DNA of 64,000 nucleotides from CAZXFA01 sp964640085 (GTDB lineage: Bacteria; Actinomycetota; UBA4738; HRBIN12), in the NCBI GenBank assembly GCA_964640085.1, contig CAZXFA010000008.1, positions 23,727-87,726 on the forward strand. Reading direction: 5' to 3'. Below the pieces are notes generated by a model, which saw nothing but the letters and a program-made list of their open reading frames with translations, was not told the DNA's origin and searched no databases. Shown one piece after another: positions 1 through 10,779 of this stretch. Every line of letters begins with the position of its first letter. Position 1 is the stretch's first letter. The position numbers were made by a program, and so were the translations under genes.

Positions 1-314
1 CCGGCCGTCTCGCGGACTTCACCCGGATCGCCGACGTGCTGATCGTGGCGGTGGGCGTGGCCGGCCTGGTGACCGGCGACATGGTGCGAGAGGGCGTGAT
101 CGCCGTGGACGTCGGGATCAACCCCGTCCGCCAGGACGGCGCCGTGCACCTGGTCGGCGACGTCGAGTTCCACGGCGTGGCCGAACGCGCGGAGGCCATC
201 TCGCCCGTGCCCGGAGGCGTAGGTCCGATCACTGATATCTGGTTGCTGCACAACACGGTTCGCGCCGCCTCGATCGCCGCCGGTATCGGCCCCCGCCCCG
301 ACCGGTTCGGATGA
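1..314 (+). CDS. folD: FolD methylenetetrahydrofolate dehydrogenase/cyclohydrolase, 3' part
   Basis: C-terminal ~103 codons of the bifunctional folate enzyme that interconverts 5,10-methylene-THF and 10-formyl-THF in the cytosol. The reading frame is open from base 3, so the 5' part lies outside the window. Visible family features are the NADP-domain segment VIVAVG-like (LIVAVGVAGLV), the DVGINP strand, and the strongly conserved PVPGGVGPIT loop followed by the helix LLHNTVRAA. The stop TGA is 7 bp before the next GTG start, so it is probably cotranscribed with the DUF1028 gene. The window has two further folate-dependent enzymes of GcvT type near 22-24 kb. Confidence 0.93.
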   Translation, partial: GRLADFTRIADVLIVAVGVAGLVTGDMVREGVIAVDVGINPVRQDGAVHLVGDVEFHGVAERAEAISPVPGGVGPITDIWLLHNTVRAASIAAGIGPRPDRFG

Positions 315-321
315 GGCCGGA

Positions 322-1221
322 GTGACGTACTCGATCGTGGCGCGCGATCCTCGGACCGGCGAGCTCGGGGTCGCGGCGCAGTCCCACTGGTTCGCCGCCG
401 GGAGCCTCGGCTGGGCGGAGCCCGGCGTGGGCGCCGTCGCCACACAGGCCACGGCGCTGATGTCCTACGGGCCGCTCGGCCTCCGGCGTCTCCGCGCCGG
501 TCGGAGCCCGGCCGAGGCTCTGGATGAGCTGGTGGCCGCCGACGAGGGGGCCGAGCACCGGCAGGTGGCGATGGTGGACGGTCGGGGCGCCGTGGCCGTG
601 CACACCGGCTCGCGGTGCATCCGGGAGGCCGGGCACCGGACGGGGGGCGGGGTCAGCTGCCAGGCGAACATGATGGTTCGCGCGACGGTGTGGGACGCGA
701 TGGACGACGCGTACGCGGCCAGCGGAGGCGATCTGGCGGATCGGCTCCTCGCGGCGCTCGAGGCCGCCGAGGGCGAGGGGGGCGACATCCGGGGACGGCA
801 GGCGGCGCGGATCCTCATCGTGCGTGGCGAACCGTCTGGGGAGCCATGGACGGATGTGCTGGTGGATCTACGTCTGGACGACCATCCGGAACCGCTCGTC
901 GAGCTGCGGCGGCTCCTCGACCTCAAGCGTGTGTACGACCGCCTCGAGTCGGCGGAGGACCTGGAGCTCGCGGGCCGGGAGGGCGCGGCGCTGTCTGAGC
1001 GCCTGGGAGCGGTCGAGACGGCCCCCACCAACCCCGAGGTCGCGTTCTGGACCGCTCTCTCGCTGGCCGGTGCCGGCAGGATCGAGGAGGCGCGGCGGGT
1101 GATCGCCACGGCCTTCGCCGCGGGGGACGGCTGGCGCGAGCTCCTGCGACGGATGTCTCGGGACGGGCTCCTGGAGCTCGGGGTCGAGGAGATCGAGGCC
1201 CTGCTCGAGCACCCGGCCTGA
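322..1221 (+). CDS. DUF1028 family (Ntn-hydrolase-like) protein
   Basis: A 299-residue protein with the DUF1028 N-terminal signature: SIVARDP near residue 4, GELGVAAQSHWF at 13-24, and WAEPGVGAVATQ around 31-42. DUF1028 proteins are predicted to have an N-terminal-nucleophile hydrolase fold; the substrate is not known. The last ~110 residues are a helical, Glu/Arg-rich extension (LERLLDLKRVYDRL-like) resembling a TPR-type tail. The GTG start is chosen because it directly gives the family N-terminus and follows the folD stop by 7 bp. No signal peptide is seen, so it is probably cytosolic. Function beyond the fold is inference. Confidence 0.85.
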   Translation: MTYSIVARDPRTGELGVAAQSHWFAAGSLGWAEPGVGAVATQATALMSYGPLGLRRLRAGRSPAEALDELVAADEGAEHRQVAMVDGRGAVAVHTGSRCIREAGHRTGGGVSCQANMMVRATVWDAMDDAYAASGGDLADRLLAALEAAEGEGGDIRGRQAARILIVRGEPSGEPWTDVLVDLRLDDHPEPLVELRRLLDLKRVYDRLESAEDLELAGREGAALSERLGAVETAPTNPEVAFWTALSLAGAGRIEEARRVIATAFAAGDGWRELLRRMSRDGLLELGVEEIEALLEHPA

Positions 1222-1274
1222 GGCCTCGCTGCTCGAACCGCTCCTTCCCTGGACGTCTGCTGCGCGCGTTCGGC

Positions 1275-3423
1275 ATGTCTGAGTTCGGAACCGAAGCCGA
1301 GTCGGCGACGCGGGGGCGGCCCGAGCGCGCCGTCCGCGAGCGCTCGGTGGTGGCCACGCTGCGCCAGCCCTGGCTCGCCCTGTCCACCTACCGCCTCTAC
1401 CCCGAGAACCCCGACCGTCCCGGGTTCGCGCCCGCCCTGGAGCGGGTGGCCACGGCGCCCGCGAGGCTCTGGCCACGGGGCCGCTCGACGTCGAGATCCG
1501 GGGTGGCGCGATCGTCTAGGAAGGCGAACCGCTCCCGCGGGACGACGCCCTGGACCGGCTGGCCCGGGCGTGCTTCGAACGGCGCGTCGAGCGGTTGACG
1601 TTGGTCAGCGTCCCCGACGCGCGGATCTCGAGGGTCTGTACGAGGTCCTCTCGCGCTGGGCCCTCGAGCTGGAGGAGGCGGGCGGCGCCGAGGCGGTGCT
1701 CCGCGACTCGGGTGTCGTCTCGGTGTCGCTCTCGCCGATCGGTCCGGGCCCGGTCGAGGAGGCCGACCACGTGCCCGACGAGCTCGCGTCGACCCCGCTG
1801 GAGGAGCGGTTGGACGCGGACGTGCTGGCCTCCGAGCTGATGGTGGACGATCTGGGCAGGTCGCCACAGCATCAGGCGGAGACGCTCCTGTCCCGTCTGC
1901 GACGCGTCCTCGGGGACCCGGCCACGGCCACGGGCTCGCGGATCGACACCCACGCGGCGGTCCACGACCTGATGGGCGGCCTGCTCGACGGCGTGCGGCG
2001 TTCGTTCGTCGAGCTGCTCGTCGATCGCGTGGCGCAGGATCCGGTCGCCGAGCGCCTGATCGGCACAGCAACGCGGATCTGACGCGGGCCCTGGTGGACA
2101 TCGGCTGCAGCGGCAGACGCGATCCGGTGGAGTTCGCGCGACACCTGGCCGTGAGGGGTGCGCGTCGGCTTGACATCATCGACCTCACCAAGGCCCTGGA
2201 GGCCGGTCAGGAGGACGCGGGCACGATCATCGCGGGACTCGAGCAGCTCGGGATCCGGATCGACGGGGGCGAGGAGCAGGGGGGCGGGGGGGTCGGTACT
2301 CGAGGTCCTCTCCTGGCCGTGGGCGTGTACAGGGCGGGACCCGGGATGCAGCGGGAGAGGGCGGGGGCTGACCGAGCTCCTCCGGAGCTACGCGACCGGC
2401 CTGGACCTTCTCCGGCGGACCGCGGCGCGCCTGCTGGCGGGGCGGCCGGCCGACATGGACGCGACCATCCGCCTCACGGAGCACCTGGCGGACCTGATCG
2501 CGGCCGACCCGGCGCAAGCGCTGTTGCTCACCATGGTGAAGTCCTACGACGAGTACACCTACCACCACATGGTCAACGTGTGCTGTCTGTCGCTCGCGCT
2601 GGCCCGGGCGCTGGGCCTGTCCCGCGAGCACGCCGTGGCGCTCGGGATCGGCGGGCTCCTGCACGACGTCGGCAAGGTGAAGGTGCCGGCGGAGATCCTG
2701 CAGCACGACGGAGCCCTGGACGAGGAGCAGTGGCGGCTGATCCAGCGACACCCGGTCGACGGCGCGGGGCTCGTGCTGATCACCAGTCGCAACGCCTACC
2801 ACCCGGCGATCGCCACGGTGCTCGAGCATCACGCGGCGTTCGACGGGTCGGGGTACCCGACGCTCTCGGGTCGCTGATCGCCCTCGGTCCCGGCGCGGAT
2901 CGTCGCCGTGGCCGGTTGCTTCGACGCGGTCACGAGCAAGCGCCNNNNNNNNNNNNNNNNNNNNNNNNNNNNNNNNNNNNNNNNNNNNNNNNNNNNNNNN
3001 NNNNNNNNNNNNNNNNNNNNNNNNNNNNNNNNNNNNNNNNNNNNCCGCGCGTTCGACCCGCGGGTCGTGCGTACCTTCGTGCGGATGGTCGGGATCTTCC
3101 CGGTGGGCTCGTTGGTGCAGCTGTCCACCGGCGAGGTCGCGGTGGTGGTCCGCAACCACGACGAGCTCCTGGCCCGGCCGATCGTTCGGCTCGTCCTGGA
3201 CGCCGTGGGCGGGACCACCGACCCTGAGGAGGTCGACCTCGCCCGGACCGACCGCGACGGGGCGCCCCTGCGGACCGTCCTCCGGAGCATCGACCCGGTC
3301 GAGGTGGGGATCGACATGCTGTCGCTCCTGGCCTCCGGTCGATTCGACATCCCGCCACCCGCGGAGGCCGGGCCGGGGCTGGTCCACGAACCCTCGCCCG
3401 GCGAGGTCCCGCCCGAGGGGTAG
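1275..3423 (+). pseudogene. Decayed HD-GYP domain protein (broken c-di-GMP phosphodiesterase-like gene)
   Basis: A single protein can be followed only by switching frames: ATG 1275 (frame 3), then frame 2 from about 1455, frame 1 from about 1625, frame 3 from about 2080, and frame 1 from about 2290. In-frame TAG at 1517 and TGA at 2875 also interrupt it. The frame-1 part keeps a textbook HD-GYP core: LLHDVGKVKVP, HHAAFDGSGYP, then ARIVAVAGCFDAVTSKR. Past the 100-N gap it continues RAFDPRVVRTF and PVGSLVQL. HD-GYP proteins hydrolyse cyclic dinucleotides or are degenerate signalling partners. The metal-binding residues are intact but the gene cannot be read through, so it is either a recent pseudogene or a badly sequenced stretch. 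The ~300-residue N-terminal half is not recognised. Confidence 0.8.
2945..3044. other. Assembly gap (100 N) inside the HD-GYP gene
   Basis: One hundred Ns. Unlike the other two gaps, the flanks are not repeats of each other. Compared with HD-GYP proteins, roughly 20-30 residues between AVTSKR and RAFDPRVV are missing, so real sequence is hidden here. Confidence 0.95.
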
Positions 3424-3520
3424 GTCGAGGCGCACGAGCACGTGGAGGACCTGGACCTGCCGGTGGACGACCTGCCGGTGGACCCCGATGGCGGTCCGGG
3501 GTTCCCGGAGTGAGCCCGGC

Positions 3521-3526
3521 TAGACT
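3521..3526 (+). promoter_or_regulatory. -10 hexamer TAGACT for gatCA
   Basis: TAGACT lies 9 nt before the gatC ATG, leaving room for only a few leader bases and no Shine-Dalgarno. This is the window's recurrent leaderless arrangement. Inference from position and motif. Confidence 0.55.
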
Positions 3527-3535
3527 GGCCCAGCC

Positions 3536-3822
3536 ATGCCGGTCGAGATCGACATCGAGCACGTTGCGCGGCTCGCGCGCTTGAACCTCACGGACGAGGA
3601 AAAGGAGCGGCTCCGCACCCAGCTCGGTCTGATCCTCGAGCATGCCGCCAAGGTCGGCGAGGTCGCGGCGGAGGACGTACCCGCGACCGCTTCCGCGATC
3701 CCGCGCGCGAACGTGTTCCGGCCCGACGAGCGAGCGCCTTCGCTCCCCCGGGAGGCCGTGCTGGCGAACGCGCCCGAGGTCGAGGACGACCGGTTCAAGG
3801 TCCCGCGGATCGTGGAGGTCGA

Positions 3823-3826
<4 letters not shown>
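3536..3826 (+). CDS. gatC: Asp/Glu-tRNA amidotransferase subunit C
   Basis: A 96-residue GatC, the small subunit that holds GatA and GatB together in the enzyme that converts Glu-tRNA(Gln) or Asp-tRNA(Asn) to the amide form. Family features: HVARLARLNLTDEEKE at 9-24, and the extended C-terminal belt with RPDERAPSLPREAVLANAP. The length is typical. Its TGA overlaps the gatA GTG (GTGA), so the two are translationally coupled. gatB is present 2.6 kb downstream, separated by an opposed transporter gene. Confidence 0.95.
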
Positions 3827-5295
<1,469 letters not shown>

Positions 5296-6285
5296 CTAGG
5301 CGGGCTCCGGGAGCGGCTGGGGCTCCTCGTCCTCGACGTCGACGCGCACCGGCTCCTCCCGCCGGGTCGCGCTCCCGGCGGAGATGATGATCGCGACGGC
5401 CACGAGGATGATCGCTCCTGCCACGACCGTGCGGAGGGTGATCGTCTCGTCGAGGATCAGCCACCCGAGGAACACGGCGACCACCGGGTTCACGTACGCG
5501 TAGGTCGAGACCAGACTCGTCCGCGCGCTCCGCAGAAGCCACACGTACGACGCGAACCCAACCCACGAGCCGAACGTGATCAGGTACCCGAGGGCGAGCA
5601 CCGACCGAAGCGAGAACGCGTCGGGCTGCACGAGGGCGAGCTCCCCGCGGAGGACGCCGCCGATGACGAGGACCGCGCCGCCGACGATCATCTGCATCCC
5701 CGCGCCGAGGAGCGGCCGGGCCGGAAGCGGCGCGCCGCGCGCGTACAGCGAGGCACCCGACCAGCTGAGCGTCGCGAGGAGCGCGAGCAGCATCCCCGAG
5801 AGCGGCGCGCCCTGATCGAACGCCGTCCCGCCGATCAGCAGCGCGGCCCCGCCGAACCCCAACACGATGCCGAACGCGGTCAGCCACCCCACGGGGTTGC
5901 GGAACACCGCGCGGTCCAGGAGCGCCATCCACAGTGGGATCAGCGCAAGGATCAGCGAGACGATCCCGGAGGGGACCGTCACCTCGGCGAGCACGACCGA
6001 CCCGTTCCCCCCGGCGACCAAGCCGGCCCCGACGATGCCCGCGGCGATCCAGGTCGCGCGGGTCGGGCGGTCCCCCTCGACGTCGCCCCGGCGAATCGCG
6101 AACGCGTACAGCGCGGCCCCGGCGATCAGGAATCGGACGCCGGCCGCGATCAGCGGCGGCAGCGTCTCGTTCGATATCCGGATCGCGAGGTAGGTCGTCC
6201 CCCAGACGATGTAGACCGAGCCCAGCGCGGCCCAGACCCTGGCGGGGGAGACCCGGGTCGCGAACGTGGGCGTCGGCCGGGCCAT
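5296..6285 (-). CDS. EamA/DMT-family transporter
   Basis: A 10-helix drug/metabolite transporter (about 329 aa) with two EamA repeats. The first repeat shows VYIVWGTTYLAIRI and an RFLIAG motif; the second shows SLYARGAPLP and the AYVNPVVAVFLGW motif near the C-terminus typical of the YedA/RhaT-like group. Such proteins export amino acids or metabolites; the substrate cannot be told. The start at 6285 (MARPTPTF) is preferred over one 30 bp upstream because a TACCCT hexamer sits 7 nt before it. It splits gatCA from gatB. The last ~25 residues are acidic and cytosolic. Confidence 0.88.
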   Translation of the reverse strand: MARPTPTFATRVSPARVWAALGSVYIVWGTTYLAIRISNETLPPLIAAGVRFLIAGAALYAFAIRRGDVEGDRPTRATWIAAGIVGAGLVAGGNGSVVLAEVTVPSGIVSLILALIPLWMALLDRAVFRNPVGWLTAFGIVLGFGGAALLIGGTAFDQGAPLSGMLLALLATLSWSGASLYARGAPLPARPLLGAGMQMIVGGAVLVIGGVLRGELALVQPDAFSLRSVLALGYLITFGSWVGFASYVWLLRSARTSLVSTYAYVNPVVAVFLGWLILDETITLRTVVAGAIILVAVAIIISAGSATRREEPVRVDVEDEEPQPLPEPA

Positions 6286-6292
6286 GGCGGAC

Positions 6293-6298
6293 AGGGTA
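6293..6298 (-). promoter_or_regulatory. -10 hexamer TACCCT for the EamA transporter
   Basis: On the minus strand TACCCT precedes the ATG at 6285 by 7 nt, supporting both that start and a leaderless transcript. Confidence 0.5.
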
Positions 6299-6420
6299 GG
6301 GGCGGGTCGCGGCAACTGTCACTACCATCCCCGATATGGCCGGTTACGCCTCTCGGGGAACGGACGACCGCGACCGACCGTCGGCGTTGAGATCGACCCG
6401 GCCCCGTCAGGCCGCTCGGC

Positions 6421-6426
6421 TAGGCT
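6421..6426 (+). promoter_or_regulatory. -10 hexamer TAGGCT for gatB
   Basis: TAGGCT lies 10 nt before the gatB ATG at 6437, so gatB appears to have its own promoter rather than depending on gatCA. Confidence 0.55.
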
Positions 6427-6436
6427 TACGCCAGCC

Positions 6437-7888
6437 ATGGCCGGGTACGAGACCGTCATCGGGCTCGAGTGCCACGTCGAGCTCTCCACCGACACGAAGA
6501 TGTTCTGCGGGTGCCGGAACGTGTTCGGCGCGCCGCCGAACACCAACGTCTGCCCGGTCTGCCTCGGTCTGCCGGGCGCGCTCCCGGTGCCGAACGAGCG
6601 GGCGATCGCGTTCATCGTGAGGATCGGGCTCGCGCTGGACTGTCGGATAGCGGCCCGATCGCTGTTCCACCGGAAGAACTACTTCTACCCGGACATGCCG
6701 AAGGATTTCCAGATCAGCCAGTACGACCTGCCGGTCTGCGTGGGCGGCCACCTCGACGTCGAGATCGGCGGCTCGACGCGCCGGGTCGGGATCACGCGGG
6801 TCCACATGGAGGAGGACACCGGAAAGACGACGCATGTCGGCCGGGGTGGGCGGATCGGGCAGGCCGACCACGCCCTCGTGGACTACAACCGCGCCGGGGT
6901 CCCGCTGGTCGAGATCGTGTCCGAGCCCGACATCGGCTCGGCGGAGGAGGCCCGCGCGTACCTCGTCGAGCTCCGCGCGACGCTGGAGGCGCTCGGCGTC
7001 TCCGACGTCCGGATGGAGGAGGGCTCGCTGCGGTGCGACGCGAACATCTCGACGCGCCCCATCGGCGAGGAGGGGTTCGGCATCAAGGTGGAGATCAAGA
7101 ACCTGAACTCGATCCGCTCCCTCGAGCGCGCGCTACGGTACGAGGAGGAGCGGCAACGGACCACGCTCGAGCGGGGAGAGACGCTCGTCCAGGAGACCCG
7201 CCACTTCGACGAGGAGCACGGCACGACCCACACCCTGCGCTCGAAGGAAGAGGCGTTCGACTACCGCTACTTCCCCGAGCCCGACCTCCCGCCCCTCGAG
7301 CCCGAGCCCGCCTGGGTCGAGGGGATCCGTGCGTCGCTCCCCGAGCTGCCGGCCGCCAAGCGCACGCGGTTCGTGTCGGAGCTGGGGATCAGGCCGGAGC
7401 CGGCACGGCTGTTGACGACGTCGGCGGCCTCCGCGGCGTTCTTCGAGGAGACCGTGGGCCTCGGCGCCGATCCGGGCGCCGCCGCGAACTGGATCACCCA
7501 GGATCTGGCCGGCCTCCTCAACCGTGCCAAGCTCGAGCTCGCCGATGCGACGGTGACGCCGCGGCACGTGGCCGACCTCGTGCGGCTGGTCGAGGACGCG
7601 ACGATCTCCGCCTCGGGGGCGAAGCAGGTGCTCGAGGAGGTCTTCGAGACCGGCGAGGAGATCGAGCCGATCGTCGAGCGCCGCGGCCTGCGCCAGGTCA
7701 CGGACAGCGGGCAGCTGGAGGCGTGGGTGGACGAGGCGATCGCGGAGAACCCGGGGCCCGTCGAGCAGTTCCGCGGTGGCAAGGAGGGGATCCTCGGGTT
7801 CCTCGTGGGGCAGGTGATGAAGAAGTCCGGCGGCTCGGCGAACCCCAAGCTCGTGAACGAGCTGCTCCGGACGCGGTTGTCGGCGTGA
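6437..7888 (+). CDS. gatB: Asp/Glu-tRNA amidotransferase subunit B
   Basis: A 483-residue GatB, the kinase/transamidase subunit that activates the misacylated tRNA. Features: start GYETVIGLECHVEL, zinc-site cysteines in MFCGCRNVFG and NVCPVCLGLPG, the HRKNYFYPDMPKDFQISQYD block, and a C-terminal YqeY-like tail domain ending NPKLVNELLRTRL. The frame is open 57 codons further upstream, but the ATG at 6437 gives the family N-terminus and follows the TAGGCT hexamer. Together with gatCA a complete GatCAB is encoded, implying the indirect route for Gln- and/or Asn-tRNA. Confidence 0.96.
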   Translation: MAGYETVIGLECHVELSTDTKMFCGCRNVFGAPPNTNVCPVCLGLPGALPVPNERAIAFIVRIGLALDCRIAARSLFHRKNYFYPDMPKDFQISQYDLPVCVGGHLDVEIGGSTRRVGITRVHMEEDTGKTTHVGRGGRIGQADHALVDYNRAGVPLVEIVSEPDIGSAEEARAYLVELRATLEALGVSDVRMEEGSLRCDANISTRPIGEEGFGIKVEIKNLNSIRSLERALRYEEERQRTTLERGETLVQETRHFDEEHGTTHTLRSKEEAFDYRYFPEPDLPPLEPEPAWVEGIRASLPELPAAKRTRFVSELGIRPEPARLLTTSAASAAFFEETVGLGADPGAAANWITQDLAGLLNRAKLELADATVTPRHVADLVRLVEDATISASGAKQVLEEVFETGEEIEPIVERRGLRQVTDSGQLEAWVDEAIAENPGPVEQFRGGKEGILGFLVGQVMKKSGGSANPKLVNELLRTRLSA

Positions 7889-7901
7889 GCCGGGCGGGGC
7901 G

Positions 7902-9161
7902 GTGAGGGTCCACCCCACCCCGCCGCGGCGCTACCCCTGGTGGCAGCTGATCCTGCTCGGCCTGCTCGGGCTGCTGGAGGCCCTGTTCCGACCGATCGGG
8001 CGGATGTGGCGCTCGGCCGACCCGCTCGACACGTACGGGCTCGCGCACTTGGGCAGCGTCTCCGGCGACGCCTTCGTGGCGGTCGCCCTCGCGGGCTCGA
8101 TCTTCTTCGACCTGCCGGTGGGTGAGGCGAAGGGGCGCGTGGCCCTGTACCTCGTGCTCACGATGGCCCCACTCGCGGTGGCCGCGCCGCTGCTCGTACC
8201 GCTGCTCGACCGAGCCGGGCCGCGCCGGGCGATCGCGTTCAGCGCTGCGCTCGGCCGGGCGCTCGTCTGCGTGTACGCCGCGCCGCGTTTCGGCACGCTG
8301 CTGCTGTTTCCCTCGGCGTTCCTGCTCCTCGTGCTCTCGCGGGTGCACGCGATCACGAAGAACGGGTTCGCGGTGGCGTACGCCGGTCCGGACGAAGCGC
8401 TGGTCCGCGCGAACGCGCGGCTCGGGCGGATCGGCGTGGGCGGCGCCGTGCTGGGCGCCGGACCCGCGATCGTGCTGCTGCGCCTCGGCGGTGCGGAGGC
8501 GACGCTGTACGGGGGGGCCCTCGTGTACGCGGCCGCGGCCGCGCTGACGCTGCGGCTCCCGCACCCGCGTCTGCGCGGCGGGGCCGCGGAGGTCACGCGC
8601 ACCGGCGCGATCCCGATCCTGACGGCGCCGGCGATCGGGGCGGCAGGCCTGCGCGCGGCGACCGGGTTCCTGCTGTTCACGCTGGCCTTCGCGCTCCGTC
8701 GGAGCGGGGAGCCGACGTGGTGGTTCGGCCTGCTCGCGGCCTCGGGGACGGCCGGCGGCTTCATCGGTCTGCTCGTAGCGCCCAGGCTGCCCTCGAACCT
8801 GCGCGAGGAGGCGGTCGTGATCGCGTGCATCGTGGCGGCGGGGGTCGGGGCGGTACTGGCGTTCGTCGCGTTCTCGCTCCCCGTGCTGGTGGTCTTCGGA
8901 CTGCTGGTGGGGGCGTCCGCCGAGCTCGGGCGTCTGGCGTTCCAGAGCCTGATGCAGCGGATGACGCCCGGTGGTGCCCACGGCCGCGTGTTCGTGCGGT
9001 ACGAGATCGCGTTCCAGCTCGCCTGGGTGACAGGGGCGCTGATCCCGGCGATGCTGCCGATCGACTTCCGCGGGGCCTTCCTGATCCTGGCGGCGCTGTA
9101 CCTGGTCGCCGGGGTCGGTTACCTGACCCCCGATCTCGTCGCCCGCCGCCGCGGGCACTGA
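7902..9161 (+). CDS. Major facilitator superfamily transporter
   Basis: A 419-residue, roughly 12-helix membrane protein. The cytoplasmic loop after the early helices carries the GEAKGRVALYL segment, followed by a DRAGPRRAIAFSAALGR stretch that matches the MFS loop 2-3 A-motif in a degenerate form. The two halves are separated by a basic linker near 215-235. Substrate unknown. The GTG start lies 13 bp after gatB, suggesting cotranscription with it. Ends VARRRGH at a positively charged cytosolic tail. Confidence 0.82.
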   Translation: MRVHPTPPRRYPWWQLILLGLLGLLEALFRPIGRMWRSADPLDTYGLAHLGSVSGDAFVAVALAGSIFFDLPVGEAKGRVALYLVLTMAPLAVAAPLLVPLLDRAGPRRAIAFSAALGRALVCVYAAPRFGTLLLFPSAFLLLVLSRVHAITKNGFAVAYAGPDEALVRANARLGRIGVGGAVLGAGPAIVLLRLGGAEATLYGGALVYAAAAALTLRLPHPRLRGGAAEVTRTGAIPILTAPAIGAAGLRAATGFLLFTLAFALRRSGEPTWWFGLLAASGTAGGFIGLLVAPRLPSNLREEAVVIACIVAAGVGAVLAFVAFSLPVLVVFGLLVGASAELGRLAFQSLMQRMTPGGAHGRVFVRYEIAFQLAWVTGALIPAMLPIDFRGAFLILAALYLVAGVGYLTPDLVARRRGH

Positions 9162-9190
9162 TCCCCGGCCGGGAACGCGGGTCGGTGCGA

Positions 9191-9196
9191 TAGGCT
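9191..9196 (+). promoter_or_regulatory. -10 hexamer TAGGCT for the Rieske operon
   Basis: TAGGCT is followed by a leader of about 45 nt ending in GAGGAGGGGATCGCG just before the ATG at 9245, so this promoter, unlike most in the window, gives a leadered mRNA with a Shine-Dalgarno. Confidence 0.45.
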
Positions 9197-9244
9197 GCCG
9201 CGGAACGTGAGCACGACCGCGGGCAGGACGAGGAGGGGATCGCG

Positions 9245-9559
9245 ATGGCGGACTGGGTCAAGGTCGGGTCGGCCGGCGAGATCGAGGACGGCGAGGTGAA
9301 CGGCTACTCGATCGGCGAACGACAGGTCTCCGTTGCCAACGTCGAAGGGGACCTGCACGCGTTCGACGACGTCTGCACCCACCAGCAGTGCTCGCTGTCC
9401 GAGGGCGACCTGGACGGTCCCATCATCGAGTGCCCGTGCCACGGCAGCCGCTTCGACATCACGACCGGAGAGGCGGTCACCGGGCCCGCCACCGATCCCG
9501 TGGACGTGTTCGAGGTCCGGGAACAGGACGGCGAGCTCCAGGTGTTGATGGACCAGTAG
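9245..9559 (+). CDS. Rieske [2Fe-2S] ferredoxin
   Basis: A 104-residue soluble Rieske protein of the oxygenase-ferredoxin type (BphF/NirD-like). The cluster ligands are Cys44 and His46 in CTHQQC and Cys63 and His66 in CPCHGSRFD; both conserved loops are present. It would carry electrons from the FAD reductase encoded immediately downstream, whose GTG overlaps the last base of this stop codon. No terminal oxygenase is adjacent, so the electron acceptor is not known from the window. Confidence 0.93.
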   Translation: MADWVKVGSAGEIEDGEVNGYSIGERQVSVANVEGDLHAFDDVCTHQQCSLSEGDLDGPIIECPCHGSRFDITTGEAVTGPATDPVDVFEVREQDGELQVLMDQ

Positions 9560-10779
9560 TGCCGGACTTCGTCATCCTCGGTGCGGGATTGGCGGGGGCG
9601 ACCGCGGCGGCCACGCTCCGCGACCGGGGGTTCGACGGTCGGGTGGTGCTGGTCGGCGAGGAGCCGCTGCCCCCGTACGAACGCCCCCCGCTCTCCAAGG
9701 AGTACCTGCGCGGTGAGTCCAATCATCACCTGGTCCGGCCGGTGGGTTGGTACGAGGAACAGGGGATCGATGCGCGGTTCGGCGTCCGCGCGCAGCGCCT
9801 GGACGTCGGCGATCGGGTCGTCCGGCTCGCGGATGGTGAGCGGGTGGTGTTCGATCAGGCGTTGATCGCCACCGGAGCCCGGAACCGGCGCTTCCCCTGG
9901 CCGGGGTTGGACCTCCCCGGCGTCTTCGATCTGCGGTTCGCGCCCGATGCCGACGCGATCCGGGGAGAGGCCCGCGCCGGTCGCAAGGCCGTGCTGGTGG
10001 GGATGGGGTTCATCGGAGCCGAGGTCGCCGCGTCCCTCCGGACGCTCGGCCTGGAGGTCACCGTCGTGGAGTTCACGTCGACGCCGCTCGAGCGCGTGCT
10101 CGGGCCCCAGCTCGGTCGCGCGATCGAGGCGTTGCACCGCGACCACGGCGTCGAGATGCTCTTCAAGGATGCGGCCGAGCGGTTCGAAGGCGATGGCCGG
10201 TTCGAGGCGCTGGTCACCCGCGAGGGTCGGCGGATCGATGGCGACTTCGCCGTCGTCGGGGTCGGCGTCGAGCCCGTCACCGAGGTCGCGGGCGACGAGC
10301 TCCCGGTCGAGAACGGGATTCCGGTGGACGCGACGCTCCGCACGGCGGTCGAGGGTGTGTGGGCCGCCGGTGACGTGGCACGCCACGACCACCCGGTGTT
10401 CGGCCCGATCCGGGTGGAGCACTTCGACAACGCGATCAAGATGGGGGAGACGGCGGCGCAGAACATGCTGGGGGCGGGGGAGGTGTTCGACGACGCGCAC
10501 TGGTTCTGGTCGGATCAGTACGATGCCCGGATCCAGATGTCCGGGTTCGCCACCGAGTGGAACGACATGGTGGTGCGCGGCAGCATCGAGGACCGCAGCT
10601 TCTCGGCCTTCTTGCTGAACGACGGGCAGCTCCTGTCGGCGTTCAGCATGAACCGGAAGTTCGACGTGCGTCGCGCGATGCCGCTGATCGCGGCGGCCGC
10701 GCACCCGGACCGGGCGCTGCTGGCGGACCCGGGGTTCGACCTGCGGGAGCTGGACCCCGCGAAGGACGAGGCCCGGTGA
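9559..10779 (+). CDS. FAD-dependent ferredoxin reductase
   Basis: A 406-residue pyridine-nucleotide flavoprotein of the oxygenase-coupled reductase family (BphA4/RubB-like). It begins PDFVILGAGLAGATAA (FAD dinucleotide fold), then has PYERPPLSKEYL, a second Rossmann motif VGMGFIGAEVAA around residue 155, and the FAD-binding GVWAAGDVARHDHP. It should transfer electrons from NAD(P)H to the Rieske ferredoxin encoded just upstream; the GTG start overlaps that stop. A C-terminal reductase domain (WFWSDQYDARIQMSG) is complete. Confidence 0.92.
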   Translation: MPDFVILGAGLAGATAAATLRDRGFDGRVVLVGEEPLPPYERPPLSKEYLRGESNHHLVRPVGWYEEQGIDARFGVRAQRLDVGDRVVRLADGERVVFDQALIATGARNRRFPWPGLDLPGVFDLRFAPDADAIRGEARAGRKAVLVGMGFIGAEVAASLRTLGLEVTVVEFTSTPLERVLGPQLGRAIEALHRDHGVEMLFKDAAERFEGDGRFEALVTREGRRIDGDFAVVGVGVEPVTEVAGDELPVENGIPVDATLRTAVEGVWAAGDVARHDHPVFGPIRVEHFDNAIKMGETAAQNMLGAGEVFDDAHWFWSDQYDARIQMSGFATEWNDMVVRGSIEDRSFSAFLLNDGQLLSAFSMNRKFDVRRAMPLIAAAAHPDRALLADPGFDLRELDPAKDEAR

